A stretch of DNA of 33,904 nt from Pseudomonas sp. BN102. Lineage in GTDB: Bacteria > Pseudomonadota > Gammaproteobacteria > Pseudomonadales > Pseudomonadaceae. Below, piece after piece: positions 15,985 through 23,776 of this stretch. Numbering within the stretch: the stretch's first letter is position 1; each line of letters opens with the position of its first letter. The notes under the pieces are model-generated. The model saw nothing but the letters and a program-made list of their open reading frames with translations, did no database searches and was not told the origin of the DNA. The DNA lies in contig NZ_SSON01000041.1 of assembly GCF_029871245.1 (NCBI RefSeq), forward strand, positions 1 to 33,904, read 5' to 3'. Both the position numbers and the translations under genes were made by a program.

Positions 15985-17076
15985 ATGACAGAAAACAGCT
16001 TCGCCTTCCGCCTCAAAGAACTGCTCGAACACCAGAAACTGACTCTCCAGGCCGTAGCCACGGTGCTCGGCATTTCGCGCACCGCCGTGCACAAATGGAC
16101 CCGTGGCGGCGAGATCGACTACGACAACCTGCGCAAGCTGGCGACCTTCCTCAAGGTCAACTGGATCTGGCTGCGCTACGGCGACGAGGCCCTGCAGGAT
16201 GCCCAGCACGTCGAGGTGCAGGACCTGCCCATGACCGATGTGCGGCGCAAGTACACCGCCGAGATCATGGAAAGCGAAGCGCGCATGAAGCTGGCCCAGG
16301 AAAGCGCGGGCATCGTCAACTGGGAATGGAACCTGATCACCGACGAAGTCTCCTACTCGGCCAACGTCGAGGCTGTGTACGGCTGGCCGGTGCGCCGCAA
16401 CGAGGATTTCTGGGCGCATCTGCATCCCGAGGACGTGGAGGCTCTGCAAGCCATCTACCGCGAGTGCGTAGCCGAGGGCAAAGGCTACGAATTCGACTTC
16501 CGCATCTTCCATCCCAATGGCGAGCAACGCTGGATCACCTCCCGCGCCACCTCCCTGCAGGACAGCGCCGGGCGCTCGGTGAAAATGGTCGGCGTGAGCC
16601 TGGACAGCACGGAACGCAAACGGGTGGAGGATGAACTGCGGCAGAGCGAGGAGCGCTTCCGCGCCATCTTCGAACTGGCCGGCGGCGCCCTGGCCTACAT
16701 CGGCCTGGACGGGCAGTGGCAACGGGTCAATCAGCCGCTCTGCCAGCTGCTGGGCTATGACGCCGAAGAGCTCGCCGGCCTGACCTTTCACGCGCTCACC
16801 CACCCCGACGACCTCGCCGCGAACCTGGCCCAGATCAGGCGATTGCTGGACGGCGAAGAATCCGTCAGCACCATGGAAAAACGCTTCCGCCGCAAGGACG
16901 GCAGCTACATCTGGGTGAAGGTCCGCACCTCGGTTCAGCGCAATGCCCGCGACGGCAATCCGGAGCATCTGATCAGCGTCTACGACGACATCACCGCCGC
17001 CCGCGCCGAGCACCAGGCGCTGGAGGCGCGGGTGGCGGAGCTGGAGGCGCAGTTGCGGGAGTTGCAGGGGCGCTAG
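15985..17076 (+). CDS. XRE-family helix-turn-helix protein with two PAS domains
   Basis: 363 residues in the order: XRE-type helix-turn-helix (about 7-65; LKELLEHQKLTLQAVATVLG then ISRTAVHKWTRGGEIDY), PAS/PAC domain 1 (about 100-212, PAS_3-like with HPEDVEAL and GEQRWITSRA), PAS/PAC domain 2 (about 217-335, FELAGGALAYIGLDGQW, HPDDLAANLAQ, KRFRRKDGSYIWVKVR), and a C-terminal coiled coil rich in E, A and L. No kinase, cyclase or GGDEF output is present, so it is likely a DNA-binding one-component sensor. It begins 68 bases after cntB on the same strand; a TATACT hexamer at 15949-15954 could be a -10. No clear ribosome site. A role in controlling the carnitine genes is inferred from position only. 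Confidence 0.88.
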   Translation: MTENSFAFRLKELLEHQKLTLQAVATVLGISRTAVHKWTRGGEIDYDNLRKLATFLKVNWIWLRYGDEALQDAQHVEVQDLPMTDVRRKYTAEIMESEARMKLAQESAGIVNWEWNLITDEVSYSANVEAVYGWPVRRNEDFWAHLHPEDVEALQAIYRECVAEGKGYEFDFRIFHPNGEQRWITSRATSLQDSAGRSVKMVGVSLDSTERKRVEDELRQSEERFRAIFELAGGALAYIGLDGQWQRVNQPLCQLLGYDAEELAGLTFHALTHPDDLAANLAQIRRLLDGEESVSTMEKRFRRKDGSYIWVKVRTSVQRNARDGNPEHLISVYDDITAARAEHQALEARVAELEAQLRELQGR

Positions 17077-17092
17077 GACACTTGGACGTTCC

Positions 17093-17178
17093 GTAGGTTG
17101 GTGCTGAGCCTGCGAAGCCCAACATTCCTGACTGCGGGCTCAGCGTCGTTGGGCTTCGTGGAACTCAGCCCAACCTAC
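17093..17178. repeat. Palindromic extragenic repeat (GTAGGTTGG family), copy 2
   Basis: Begins GTAGGTTGGTGCTGAGCC, contains GCGAAGCCCAAC and GTTGGGCTTCGTGG, and ends CTCAGCCCAACCTAC. It is an imperfect inverted repeat related to the copy at 12047-12129. It lies between two convergent genes and may form the 3' end structure of the XRE-PAS transcript. Confidence 0.65.
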
Positions 17179-17255
17179 GATGCGACGGCGGGCCTGCAGC
17201 CCGTTTTCGCGATTGAAATCGCCCCCCCAGGACCGGCCAGTCCCTCAATCGACCA

Positions 17256-17825
17256 TCAATTCAACCCGTACCGCGCCAGCTCGTCGCGGGTCAGCACGCG
17301 CATGCTTGTGGGTTCAATGCCGTTCATCTCGTTCAGCAGGCCAAGCGGCACGTTCATTTCCTTGAAGTAGGCCGCCGGGCTGTAGCGGGGGCCGACAGAG
17401 GAGTCGGCTAGCGCCGAATCGCCATTGGGGAAGTAGGGCCGGTGCAGGCCGACATAGCCGCGCACGCTTCTGTTGCGGCCAGCCGCGAGCAGGTAGACAC
17501 AGCTGCCCTGGCAGACGCCATCGGTCGGTACCATGGTGTCGAAGCCGGTTTCCCGCAGCAGGCGTCCCATGCGGATGGCCTCGGTCACGCTGCCGCCGAT
17601 GTTGTCCAGCAGCACCAGCTTGCGAGCGAACGCGCCGGGGTTGTCGCGAATACCCTTCATCAGTGCCTCGTAGTCACCCGGGGCGATGTCCCCGGAAATC
17701 TCCACGGCGAGTATCCGGCCCACCTTATTGTGCTGGACGGGCTGGACCTCCACCTTGGCGAAGGTGGCGGCCGAAGAAAGGGCGGCAAGGCAGAAAACAG
17801 CGGCCCGGAATGCGCGACTGCTCAT
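17256..17825 (-). CDS. Secreted ClpP/crotonase-fold protein (COG3904-like), unknown function
   Basis: 189 residues with a signal peptide (MSSRAFRAAVFCLAALSSAA-TFA, cleavage near residue 23), so it is exported to the periplasm or beyond. The mature part has the ClpP/crotonase-like layout of COG3904 predicted periplasmic proteins: ISGDIAPGDYEAL, LVLLDNIGGSVTEAIRMGRL, then GVCQGSCVYLLAAGRNRSV and GLHRPYF. In ClpP-like enzymes the serine sits at the start of the helix after the second strand; here the SCVYLLAAG segment offers a serine in that place, and the following His in GLHRP could serve catalysis. No protease activity is proven. ATG at 17825 gives a good signal peptide. Single gene. Confidence 0.75.
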   Translation of the reverse strand: MSSRAFRAAVFCLAALSSAATFAKVEVQPVQHNKVGRILAVEISGDIAPGDYEALMKGIRDNPGAFARKLVLLDNIGGSVTEAIRMGRLLRETGFDTMVPTDGVCQGSCVYLLAAGRNRSVRGYVGLHRPYFPNGDSALADSSVGPRYSPAAYFKEMNVPLGLLNEMNGIEPTSMRVLTRDELARYGLN

Positions 17826-17911
17826 GGATCAGGCGGGTCCTGTGGGGTGCGGATGGCGATAACCCGAGAAGATACCTGCAAAGGGGCCGGGGCTCCATAT
17901 GCGGGAACCCT

Positions 17912-17932
17912 GGTGCGCATGGCGCACCCTAC
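17912..17932. repeat. Short palindromic repeat GGTGCGC-ATG-GCGCACC
   Basis: 7-bp inverted repeat followed by CTAC. The 15 bases CATGGCGCACCCTAC recur at 31218-31232. This is a common extragenic repeat type in Pseudomonas. It lies upstream of the secreted ClpP-fold gene and downstream of the 47-residue gene. Confidence 0.5.
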
Positions 17933-17975
17933 TGGGTGTCAGGTCGTATCCCGGATGAGATCCGGGACCGGGGCA

Positions 17976-18119
17976 TCAGTCCCAGTCATCCGGCTTCTTG
18001 TTCTTGCTCGGGGCGTTGTCGCTCATGCGCTTCACATCCGGCGCCGGAACCTGCTGCGGGGGCTGGCTGGGGCCCGGGGGCCTGGGCGCGGGTGTGCGCA
18101 CATTCGGGTCGGTGTTCAT
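17976..18119 (-). CDS. 47-residue proline-rich hypothetical protein
   Basis: Short protein, MNTDPNVRTPAPRPPGPSQP then PQQVPAPDVKRMSDNAPSKN and KKPDDWD, with 11 prolines and a charged C-terminus. AAAGGAGC stands nine bases before ATG 18119, which is a strong translation signal, so the gene is probably real although too short for similarity to be judged. No signal peptide; predicted disordered. It is divergent from prpD by 126 bases. I do not recognise it. Confidence 0.6.
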   Translation of the reverse strand: MNTDPNVRTPAPRPPGPSQPPQQVPAPDVKRMSDNAPSKNKKPDDWD

Positions 18120-18245
18120 CGCGGGCTCCTTTGGCGGGTTCCTTTCCCTAAGCCCAGCACAACCTGGGTCGGTTCGACGACCGCCGGTCGCCCGGCGGTC
18201 TGACGGGCATACACTGGAGCCATCGGTGAACGTGGAGGTTAGGCC

Positions 18246-19730
18246 ATGAGCAGCAATGTCGACTTGAACCAGCGGCCCCCCTACGACCAGGTGATCCAGG
18301 ACATCGCCGACTATGTGCTGGATTACCGGGTCGAGTCTACGGAGGCCCTGGATACCGCGCGCAACTGCCTGATGGACAGCCTCGGTTGCGCCTTGCTGGC
18401 GTTGCGTTTTCCCGAGTGCACCAAGCTGCTCGGCCCGCAGGTGGAGTGCACCCAGGTGCCACATGGCGCGCGGGTGCCGGGCACCAGCTATCGACTAGAC
18501 CCGGTCAAGGCCGCCTGGGACCTGGGGGCGATGATCCGCTGGCTGGATTTCAACGACACCTGGTTGGCGGCCGAATGGGGCCACCCCTCGGATAACCTCG
18601 GCGGCATTCTCGCGGTGGCCGACCACTTGTCACAGCGGCGCGTGGCCCGGGGCGAGGCACCGCTGACGATGCGGGTGGTGTTGGAGGCCATGGTCAAGGC
18701 CCACGAAATCCAGGGGGTGTTCGCCCTGGAGAACTCCTTCAACCGAGTCGGCCTGGACCATGTAGTGCTGGTCAAGCTGGCGTCCACCGCGGTCTGCGCC
18801 TGGCTGATGGGTGCCGATCGCGAGCAACTGCTCTCGGCCGTTTCCCACGCTTTCGTCGACGGCCAGTCGCTGCGCACCTACCGCCATGCGCCGAACGCCG
18901 GCTCGCGCAAGTCCTGGGCCGCCGGCGACGCCACCAGCCGCGGCGTGCGCCTGGCCGATATCGCCCTGCGTGGCGAGATGGGCATTCCCGGCGTCCTGAG
19001 CGCTTCCGAATGGGGCTTCTACGACGTGTCCTTCAGCCACACCAACAAGGACCTGGCGACGAAACCGGAGGACAAGCGCCGCTTCAGCCTGCCCCAGGGC
19101 TTCGGCTGCTACGTGATGGAGAACATCCTGTTCAAGGTCAGCTTCCCGGCCGAGTTCCACGGCCAGACCGCGTGCGAAGCGGCGGTGCGCCTGCATCCGC
19201 AGGTCAAGGACCGCCTGCTGGAGATCGATCGCATCCGCATCGTCACCCAGGAATCGGCCATCCGCATCATTTCCAAGGTCGGCCCCCTGGCCAACGCCGC
19301 CGACCGCGACCACTGCATCCAGTACATGACTGCCGTGGCCCTCGTCTTTGGTGGGCTGGTCGCCGAACACTACGAGGACGACTTCCACCAGGCCCACCCG
19401 ATCATCGATCAGCTGCGCGGCAGGATGGAGATAGTCGAGGACCCGCGTTACAGCCGTGAATACCTGGAGCCCGACAAACGCTCCATCGCCAATGCCGTGC
19501 AGGTGTTCTTCAAGGACGGCAGCAGTACGCTGCAGGTGGAGGTCGAATACCCCATTGGCCACCGCCGCCGGCGCAGCGAAGGCATCCCACTGCTGGAAGA
19601 CAAGTTCAGGGCCAGCCTGGCAACCCACTTCGCACCCCAGCGCTGCGCGCAGATATTCGCGCTATGCAAGGACCAGGCGGCGCTGGAGGCGACTGCAGTG
19701 GACCGCTTCATGGAGCTGTTCGCAGGCTGA
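18246..19730 (+). CDS. prpD: MmgE/PrpD family protein, 2-methylcitrate dehydratase
   Basis: 494 residues, the length of proteobacterial PrpD, which dehydrates 2-methylcitrate to 2-methyl-cis-aconitate in propionate catabolism. Family landmarks: [20 protein letters not shown] with [31 protein letters not shown] then [10 protein letters not shown] (active-site region with conserved Asp/Asn/His), the [20 protein letters not shown] segment, and [18 protein letters not shown] near the C-terminal domain. ATG at 18246 follows TGGAGG. Unusual: prpB, prpC, acnD and prpF are not adjacent, so this copy is an orphan in this window, perhaps a second paralogue or a split prp locus. It may work with the propionyl-CoA made by MmsA, but that is inference. 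Confidence 0.88.
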   Translation: MSSNVDLNQRPPYDQVIQDIADYVLDYRVESTEALDTARNCLMDSLGCALLALRFPECTKLLGPQVECTQVPHGARVPGTSYRLDPVKAAWDLGAMIRWLDFNDTWLAAEWGHPSDNLGGILAVADHLSQRRVARGEAPLTMRVVLEAMVKAHEIQGVFALENSFNRVGLDHVVLVKLASTAVCAWLMGADREQLLSAVSHAFVDGQSLRTYRHAPNAGSRKSWAAGDATSRGVRLADIALRGEMGIPGVLSASEWGFYDVSFSHTNKDLATKPEDKRRFSLPQGFGCYVMENILFKVSFPAEFHGQTACEAAVRLHPQVKDRLLEIDRIRIVTQESAIRIISKVGPLANAADRDHCIQYMTAVALVFGGLVAEHYEDDFHQAHPIIDQLRGRMEIVEDPRYSREYLEPDKRSIANAVQVFFKDGSSTLQVEVEYPIGHRRRRSEGIPLLEDKFRASLATHFAPQRCAQIFALCKDQAALEATAVDRFMELFAG

Positions 19731-19951
19731 GGGCTGGCGCCGCTGCCAGCGGCTCCTCGGGATAGGTCGTTGGTGGCCATCGTTTCGTGACTGGTCGTCA
19801 GGCTACGCCCTGCGCGCGATAGAAGGCTCCTATACTTTATGGACTTTGGTCGGGCGCGTTTCGCGTTCCGTTGGAGAGGGGTCGGCAGGGCTGCGGGATG
19901 TTTGCCGCGTGCCGGATGATGGCTGGCCGAGAGGCCGGCAGGTGAGACCCC

Positions 19952-21043
19952 ATGAGCGCTGTAAAGGGTTTCGCGGGATCGGCTGCAAGCCTTTTGCGGC
20001 CCAGCAGCCTGATTTCAAGTGCCTTGTTCGTCATCTTGCTGGTGGCGCTGGCGGGGTGCGCCTCGCGGGCCCCTGAGCCACCGCCAGTAGTGGTTTCGGC
20101 AAGCACCTGGCGGCAGGTCGACCGCGACATCGCCGCCGCGTCGCTAGTTGCGACAGGCCAGGCCAAGCGCTACGCCCAGGAATCCATGGAAAGCTGGATG
20201 GATCTGGTCTACAAGCGCACCGACACCGACTTCATTCCCTGGTTCTCCAGCTATTGGACCCGTCAATGGCTGAGCATGAAGGTGGCCTGGTACCGAATGA
20301 GCTCCGACGGCGAGAAGGAGCACACGGTTAACCGCCTTGCCGGCTACCTGCAGGAGGAATACAACGACCGCGTACTGGACCCGGTGGCCGGGGAAATCGA
20401 TCCCGATGGGGTCATGGCACAGGCCACCAGCCTCTACGTCCGCCAGCTTGAGGCAAGCCTGCAGGCGATCCCCCAACGCCGTGGCGTGCCCATGGACCAG
20501 TTCGACCAGCACCTGCGGAAGATCCCGGCGATCGAGCTGGCTCCGCCCCCCGAGCACAGCGCCTCGCTTTACCAGCTCGTCCACGCCGATCCCCTCGAAG
20601 AGCTGCCGGCCTACGTCGCCCTGATCGACCGCGTCAGCAACACCCCGAGTGGCGCGGGTGCCTGGATGACGGACGCCGGATTGTCATCGATAACCCTGCG
20701 GACCAGCGAGCAACTGGAGTCCGAGATGGCCACCAGTGGCGTGGCCAGCGTCATAGGTACTATCGCCGGGCGGGTTGCCGGCACCGTGATCTCTATCGGC
20801 GTAGCGGGATTCACCGCCATGGCCCGGGAAAATGAACGACCGGCCATGGAGAAGAGGCTGCGCACGAACCTCAACGCCGCTTTCGACGAGGAATGGCTGG
20901 AGCTGATGCGCAATCCCGACACCGGCGTAATGGCCGGGGTCTACCACTTGTCCGGGCAGATCGAGGGAAGCCTCAGCCGGACGGAAACCCTGCCCATCCA
21001 GTTCGAGCCGGTGCCCAGGGTAGTGCCCTTGCCTGGAGAGTGA
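19952..21043 (+). CDS. Putative outer-membrane lipoprotein of unknown function
   Basis: 363 residues. The N-terminus is a lipoprotein signal: a hydrophobic stretch (LISSALFVILLVA) ending in the lipobox LAG-C36, with A-S after the cysteine and no Asp at +2, which favours outer-membrane sorting. A proline-rich linker (PEPPPVVV) follows, then a mostly helical domain with FIPWFSSYWTRQWLSMKVAW and a glycine-rich hydrophobic segment at about residues 261-290 (TSGVASVIGTIAGRVAGTVI). ATG at 19952 follows AGGTGAGA. It converges with the protease gene (18 bases between stops). I do not recognise a functional family. Confidence 0.72.
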   Translation: MSAVKGFAGSAASLLRPSSLISSALFVILLVALAGCASRAPEPPPVVVSASTWRQVDRDIAAASLVATGQAKRYAQESMESWMDLVYKRTDTDFIPWFSSYWTRQWLSMKVAWYRMSSDGEKEHTVNRLAGYLQEEYNDRVLDPVAGEIDPDGVMAQATSLYVRQLEASLQAIPQRRGVPMDQFDQHLRKIPAIELAPPPEHSASLYQLVHADPLEELPAYVALIDRVSNTPSGAGAWMTDAGLSSITLRTSEQLESEMATSGVASVIGTIAGRVAGTVISIGVAGFTAMARENERPAMEKRLRTNLNAAFDEEWLELMRNPDTGVMAGVYHLSGQIEGSLSRTETLPIQFEPVPRVVPLPGE

Positions 21044-21061
21044 GGGGGCGAATCAGCAAGG

Positions 21062-21814
21062 CTAGGACGGCCGCGTCAGTGATAGCAGTACATCGGCGTA
21101 CCACGCGCAGTTCAGGCCCAGGGCCTCGTCCAGCTCGGCATCGCGCGATCTGTCATCCAGGCGCGAGGAGTGCACGCCGAGCAGTATCCACGGGAAGTCC
21201 GCTTCATTGCCTCCCGTCGTGCGCATCACCACGGGAGCGCCGCTGCTGCCCCGATGGGTCCGCGCATCCACCAGGAAGTAGCCTTTGCCCTGGAAGCGCA
21301 AGCCGAATGGCGAGGCGACTATGCCGTGGCGTGCTACCGGCGTGCGGTGCAGGGCATCGTGAAAACCGAGTGGATAGCCGATCACCAGCAGCGAGCTGCC
21401 CACCTCGACGGTGTCGCCGCGATTGAGCAACTGCTGCTCGCTGAAGGGCCGGTACAGCGCCGTTGGCGGAAGCACGGCGCGGTCCAGTTCAAGGCTGGCG
21501 ACATCGACCGGGCCGGCATCATCGGTGACCTGGCGCCAAAGGCTCAAGCCATTCCGATAGAGCGGGAGACGCACCTGTGCCACTTCCGCCAGGTTCTCGG
21601 CGTTGGTGTGCAGTTCCAGGGTCAGGTGGCTGGGAAAATGAGCGCTCGGCTCATCGAACAGGACGTGCCCGCTGGTCACCAGGAATAGTCGGCCACCCGT
21701 CGCGAAGAGGAAGCCGGTGGCGTTGGTCAGGCCTGTTTCGCCGTTGAAGGTACGGATGAGCACTGTGCTCAGCAGCAACGGGTCGATTGGTGGTTTCAAG
21801 CAGTAACCGTCCAC
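21062..21814 (-). CDS. Trypsin-like serine protease domain protein
   Basis: 250 residues with a complete chymotrypsin-fold triad: His50 in LVTSGHVLF, Asp104 in PVDVASLEL and Ser191 in THRGSSGAPVV. The glycine-rich GSSGAP motif and a following LLGVHSSR strand are as in bacterial trypsin-like peptidases. There is no signal peptide or membrane anchor, so the product is predicted cytosolic, which is uncommon for this fold outside phage or defence/stress proteins. GTG at 21814 is selected because AGGAG lies seven to eight bases upstream; no ATG fits. It converges with the lipoprotein gene and lies 114 bases after a cold-shock gene on the same strand. Confidence 0.82.
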   Translation of the reverse strand: MDGYCLKPPIDPLLLSTVLIRTFNGETGLTNATGFLFATGGRLFLVTSGHVLFDEPSAHFPSHLTLELHTNAENLAEVAQVRLPLYRNGLSLWRQVTDDAGPVDVASLELDRAVLPPTALYRPFSEQQLLNRGDTVEVGSSLLVIGYPLGFHDALHRTPVARHGIVASPFGLRFQGKGYFLVDARTHRGSSGAPVVMRTTGGNEADFPWILLGVHSSRLDDRSRDAELDEALGLNCAWYADVLLSLTRPS

Positions 21815-21928
21815 CCTGTCACTCCTGGCTGCGACTCAGCTGTACGTCCCTCAACGACCTGCAGGTGGCGAAAGGGGGATGGGCACCAAACGGGCGGCAA
21901 GCCCATCTCGACGGGGCCTGGTTTGCGG

Positions 21929-22138
21929 TCAGGCGAGCTGCACCTGTTCGGCCTGCGGCCCCTTGGCACCCTGGGTAACCACGAACGTCACGGCCTGGCC
22001 TTCGCTCAGGCTCTTGAAACCGGTGCCTTCGATCGCACGGAAGTGTACGAACACGTCAGGGCCCTGTTCGGGGGTAATGAAACCGAAGCCTTTTTCATCG
22101 TTGAACCATTTGACGGTGCCGCGTTGACGATTGGACAT
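21929..22138 (-). CDS. CspA-family cold-shock protein, paralogue 1
   Basis: 69-residue single cold-shock domain, an RNA/ssDNA-binding beta barrel acting as RNA chaperone. RNP-1 is KGFGFI and RNP-2 is VFVHF, both intact; the protein begins [20 protein letters not shown] and ends [11 protein letters not shown] at 22138 follows GGAGA. It is divergent from a very similar paralogue (22672-22881). A TATAGT hexamer on the minus strand at 22291-22286 suggests a leader of roughly 140 bases containing the hairpin AGTGTC-GCAGT-GACACT (22251-22267), as in cold-shock mRNAs with regulatory 5' leaders. Confidence 0.95.
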   Translation of the reverse strand: MSNRQRGTVKWFNDEKGFGFITPEQGPDVFVHFRAIEGTGFKSLSEGQAVTFVVTQGAKGPQAEQVQLA

Positions 22139-22204
22139 TTCGCATCTCCCGGGTTTTCTGGACGACCGGCAACCACCGTGCGCAGCCTGCCGGGCTGAGT
22201 GCAA

Positions 22205-22671
22205 AGTAGTAGAGAGACCGAGGCGATGAAGAACGGCGGGTCATCAGATCAGTGTCGCAGTGACACTCTGCACAGCAGCCAAATGACTATACAACCTTGG
22301 TGATGGACCGCCCGGCCAGTTGCCGGGAAACCGCCGAACGGTGAGTCCGCTCCCAAGCCCACACCGTGCGGGTGAGGGGCTGTGCAGGCATTTGCCGGGG
22401 CCTGGCAGACGAAGGCACAGGGTCGGGAAATGGCCGTACCCAGTGGCCTCCCTGCGCAGTTCGGGGATGTTCAGGTGCCCGGAAAATAAACCTGTACAAA
22501 GCCGCCCAACCGGGTATAGTCGCGCCACTGTTCTGCAGTCGTCTCTGCGATACTTGGCTTGATGCTCTGATTGATATTCTTACATCTCCTTGATTCGTTA
22601 CAGGCTTCGCAACTCAGTAACTTCCTGAATTTGAATTCAGGATTATTTGGTTATCAACTTGGAGATATGAA
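22205..22671. promoter_or_regulatory. Divergent region with long leaders of the two cold-shock genes
   Basis: 467 bases without a gene. Minus strand: TATAGT at 22291-22286 for paralogue 1. Plus strand: TGTACA (22493-22498), 16-base spacer, TATAGT (22515-22520) for paralogue 2, giving a start near 22527 and a leader of about 145 bases. The plus-strand leader is much AT-richer than average and contains the hairpin CCTGAATT-TG-AATTCAGG (22624-22641) about 30 bases before the ATG. Long structured leaders are known to confer cold regulation in cspA genes. Confidence 0.55.
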
Positions 22672-22881
22672 ATGTCCAATCGTCAATCTGGCACCGTCAA
22701 GTGGTTCAACGATGAAAAAGGCTTCGGCTTCATCACCCCGACCGAAGGCCCGGATGTATTCGTACACTTCCGCGCCATCGAAAGCACTGGCTTCAAGAGC
22801 CTCGCTGAAGGCCAGGCCGTGACCTTCGAAGTGGTCAAGGGCCCGAAAGGCCTGCAGGCGGAAAAAGTCCAGGCAGTCTGA
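22672..22881 (+). CDS. CspA-family cold-shock protein, paralogue 2
   Basis: 69-residue cold-shock domain protein, [20 protein letters not shown] with RNP-1 KGFGFI and RNP-2 VFVHF intact, ending LQAEKVQAV. It differs from paralogue 1 at about a dozen positions, mostly in the second half. ATG at 22672 is preceded by TTGGAGATATGAA. It carries a long AT-rich leader and a strong terminator, so it is a single-gene transcript. Divergent position relative to paralogue 1 suggests an inverted local duplication, though conserved paralogues elsewhere in the genome cannot be excluded as the source. Confidence 0.95.
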   Translation: MSNRQSGTVKWFNDEKGFGFITPTEGPDVFVHFRAIESTGFKSLAEGQAVTFEVVKGPKGLQAEKVQAV

Positions 22882-22896
22882 GACTTTCCGGCAAAG

Positions 22897-22925
22897 AAAG
22901 CCCCGCATTGCGGGGCTTTTTCATT
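22897..22925 (+). terminator. Rho-independent terminator after cold-shock paralogue 2
   Basis: AAAGCCCCGC-ATT-GCGGGGCTTT followed by a T-rich tail, 15 bases after the stop codon. Confidence 0.92.
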
Positions 22926-23077
22926 TTCGATGTCCGATAGTTGAAATAACCCACCAGGCTGATCGCTGGTGTGGATCATTTTGTTATTCGCAAGCTCCTG
23001 GATCCGCGGGCAATTTGTATCGCGATAGCAATCCCTGTGCTTTGGCCGGCATGGTTCATCGTCCTGAAGAGTTCCAC

Positions 23078-23749
23078 ATGCTTGGTTATCAGGTTAAATA
23101 TCAGGAAATATCGATCGGCGGAATGGAGTTCAATATCCGCTCGCTGTTCGATCATCAGCAGTATCACGATCCCGAACTCGAAGCGGAGCGCCTGGGCATC
23201 TGCCCCGACAGCTGGCCCCTATTCGGCCAGGTCTGGCCATCGGGCCAGGTCCTCGCGCGCTCCATGCTGACGATGGACATTGCGGGAAAGCGCATCCTCG
23301 AAGTGGGCGCCGGCCTCGCGCTGGCCAGCCTGGTGGTGCATCGACGCGGGGGCGATATCACAGTCAGCGACTATCACCCGATGATTCCCGAATTCCTCGA
23401 TGAAAACCTGCGGCTGAACAATCTCGCCCCGATCAAATACCAGGCTGCGGATTGGTCCAAGGTCAACGAAGAACTGGGCATGTTCGACCTGATCATCGGC
23501 AGCGACCTCATCTACGAATGGGACCAGCCAGCCCTGCTCGCCGACTTCATCGACCGTCATTCGGCAGATAAGGTGGACGTGTTCATCGTCGACCCCAACC
23601 GGCCCAACAGGTCCGCGCTCTGCGAGGAAATGTCCGAGCTGGAATATGCGGGAAGCATCAGCCAGGCGGATTGCATCCTCGGCAATGGCGAGGCCTTCCA
23701 GGGCTCGCTGCTGCATTTCCAGCGCGACGATGCCCGGTTCAATCAGTAA
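23078..23749 (+). CDS. Class I methyltransferase, METTL21/Nnt1-like
   Basis: 223 residues. It has the layout of the lysine-methyltransferase-like group: DSWPLFGQVWPSGQVLARSM before the SAM site, motif I RILEVGAGLALASLVVHRRG, VSDYHP (motif II), AADWSKV, and FDLIIGSDLIYEW (motif IV, the DLIYE form typical of METTL21/EEF-type enzymes). This suggests a protein or small-molecule N-methyltransferase; the substrate is unknown. ATG at 23078 is selected for GAAGAG upstream; in-frame ATGs at 23015 and 23051 are alternatives. Single gene, convergent with the PuuE-like gene. Confidence 0.83.
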   Translation: MLGYQVKYQEISIGGMEFNIRSLFDHQQYHDPELEAERLGICPDSWPLFGQVWPSGQVLARSMLTMDIAGKRILEVGAGLALASLVVHRRGGDITVSDYHPMIPEFLDENLRLNNLAPIKYQAADWSKVNEELGMFDLIIGSDLIYEWDQPALLADFIDRHSADKVDVFIVDPNRPNRSALCEEMSELEYAGSISQADCILGNGEAFQGSLLHFQRDDARFNQ

Positions 23750-23776
23750 ACAGGCTGACCCGGCTCGCGCCGTGCC

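Noticed and set aside
19733-19750. GCTGGC/GCCAGC inverted repeat after prpD as a terminator
   Set aside because: Only a 6-bp stem without a T-run; too weak to call.
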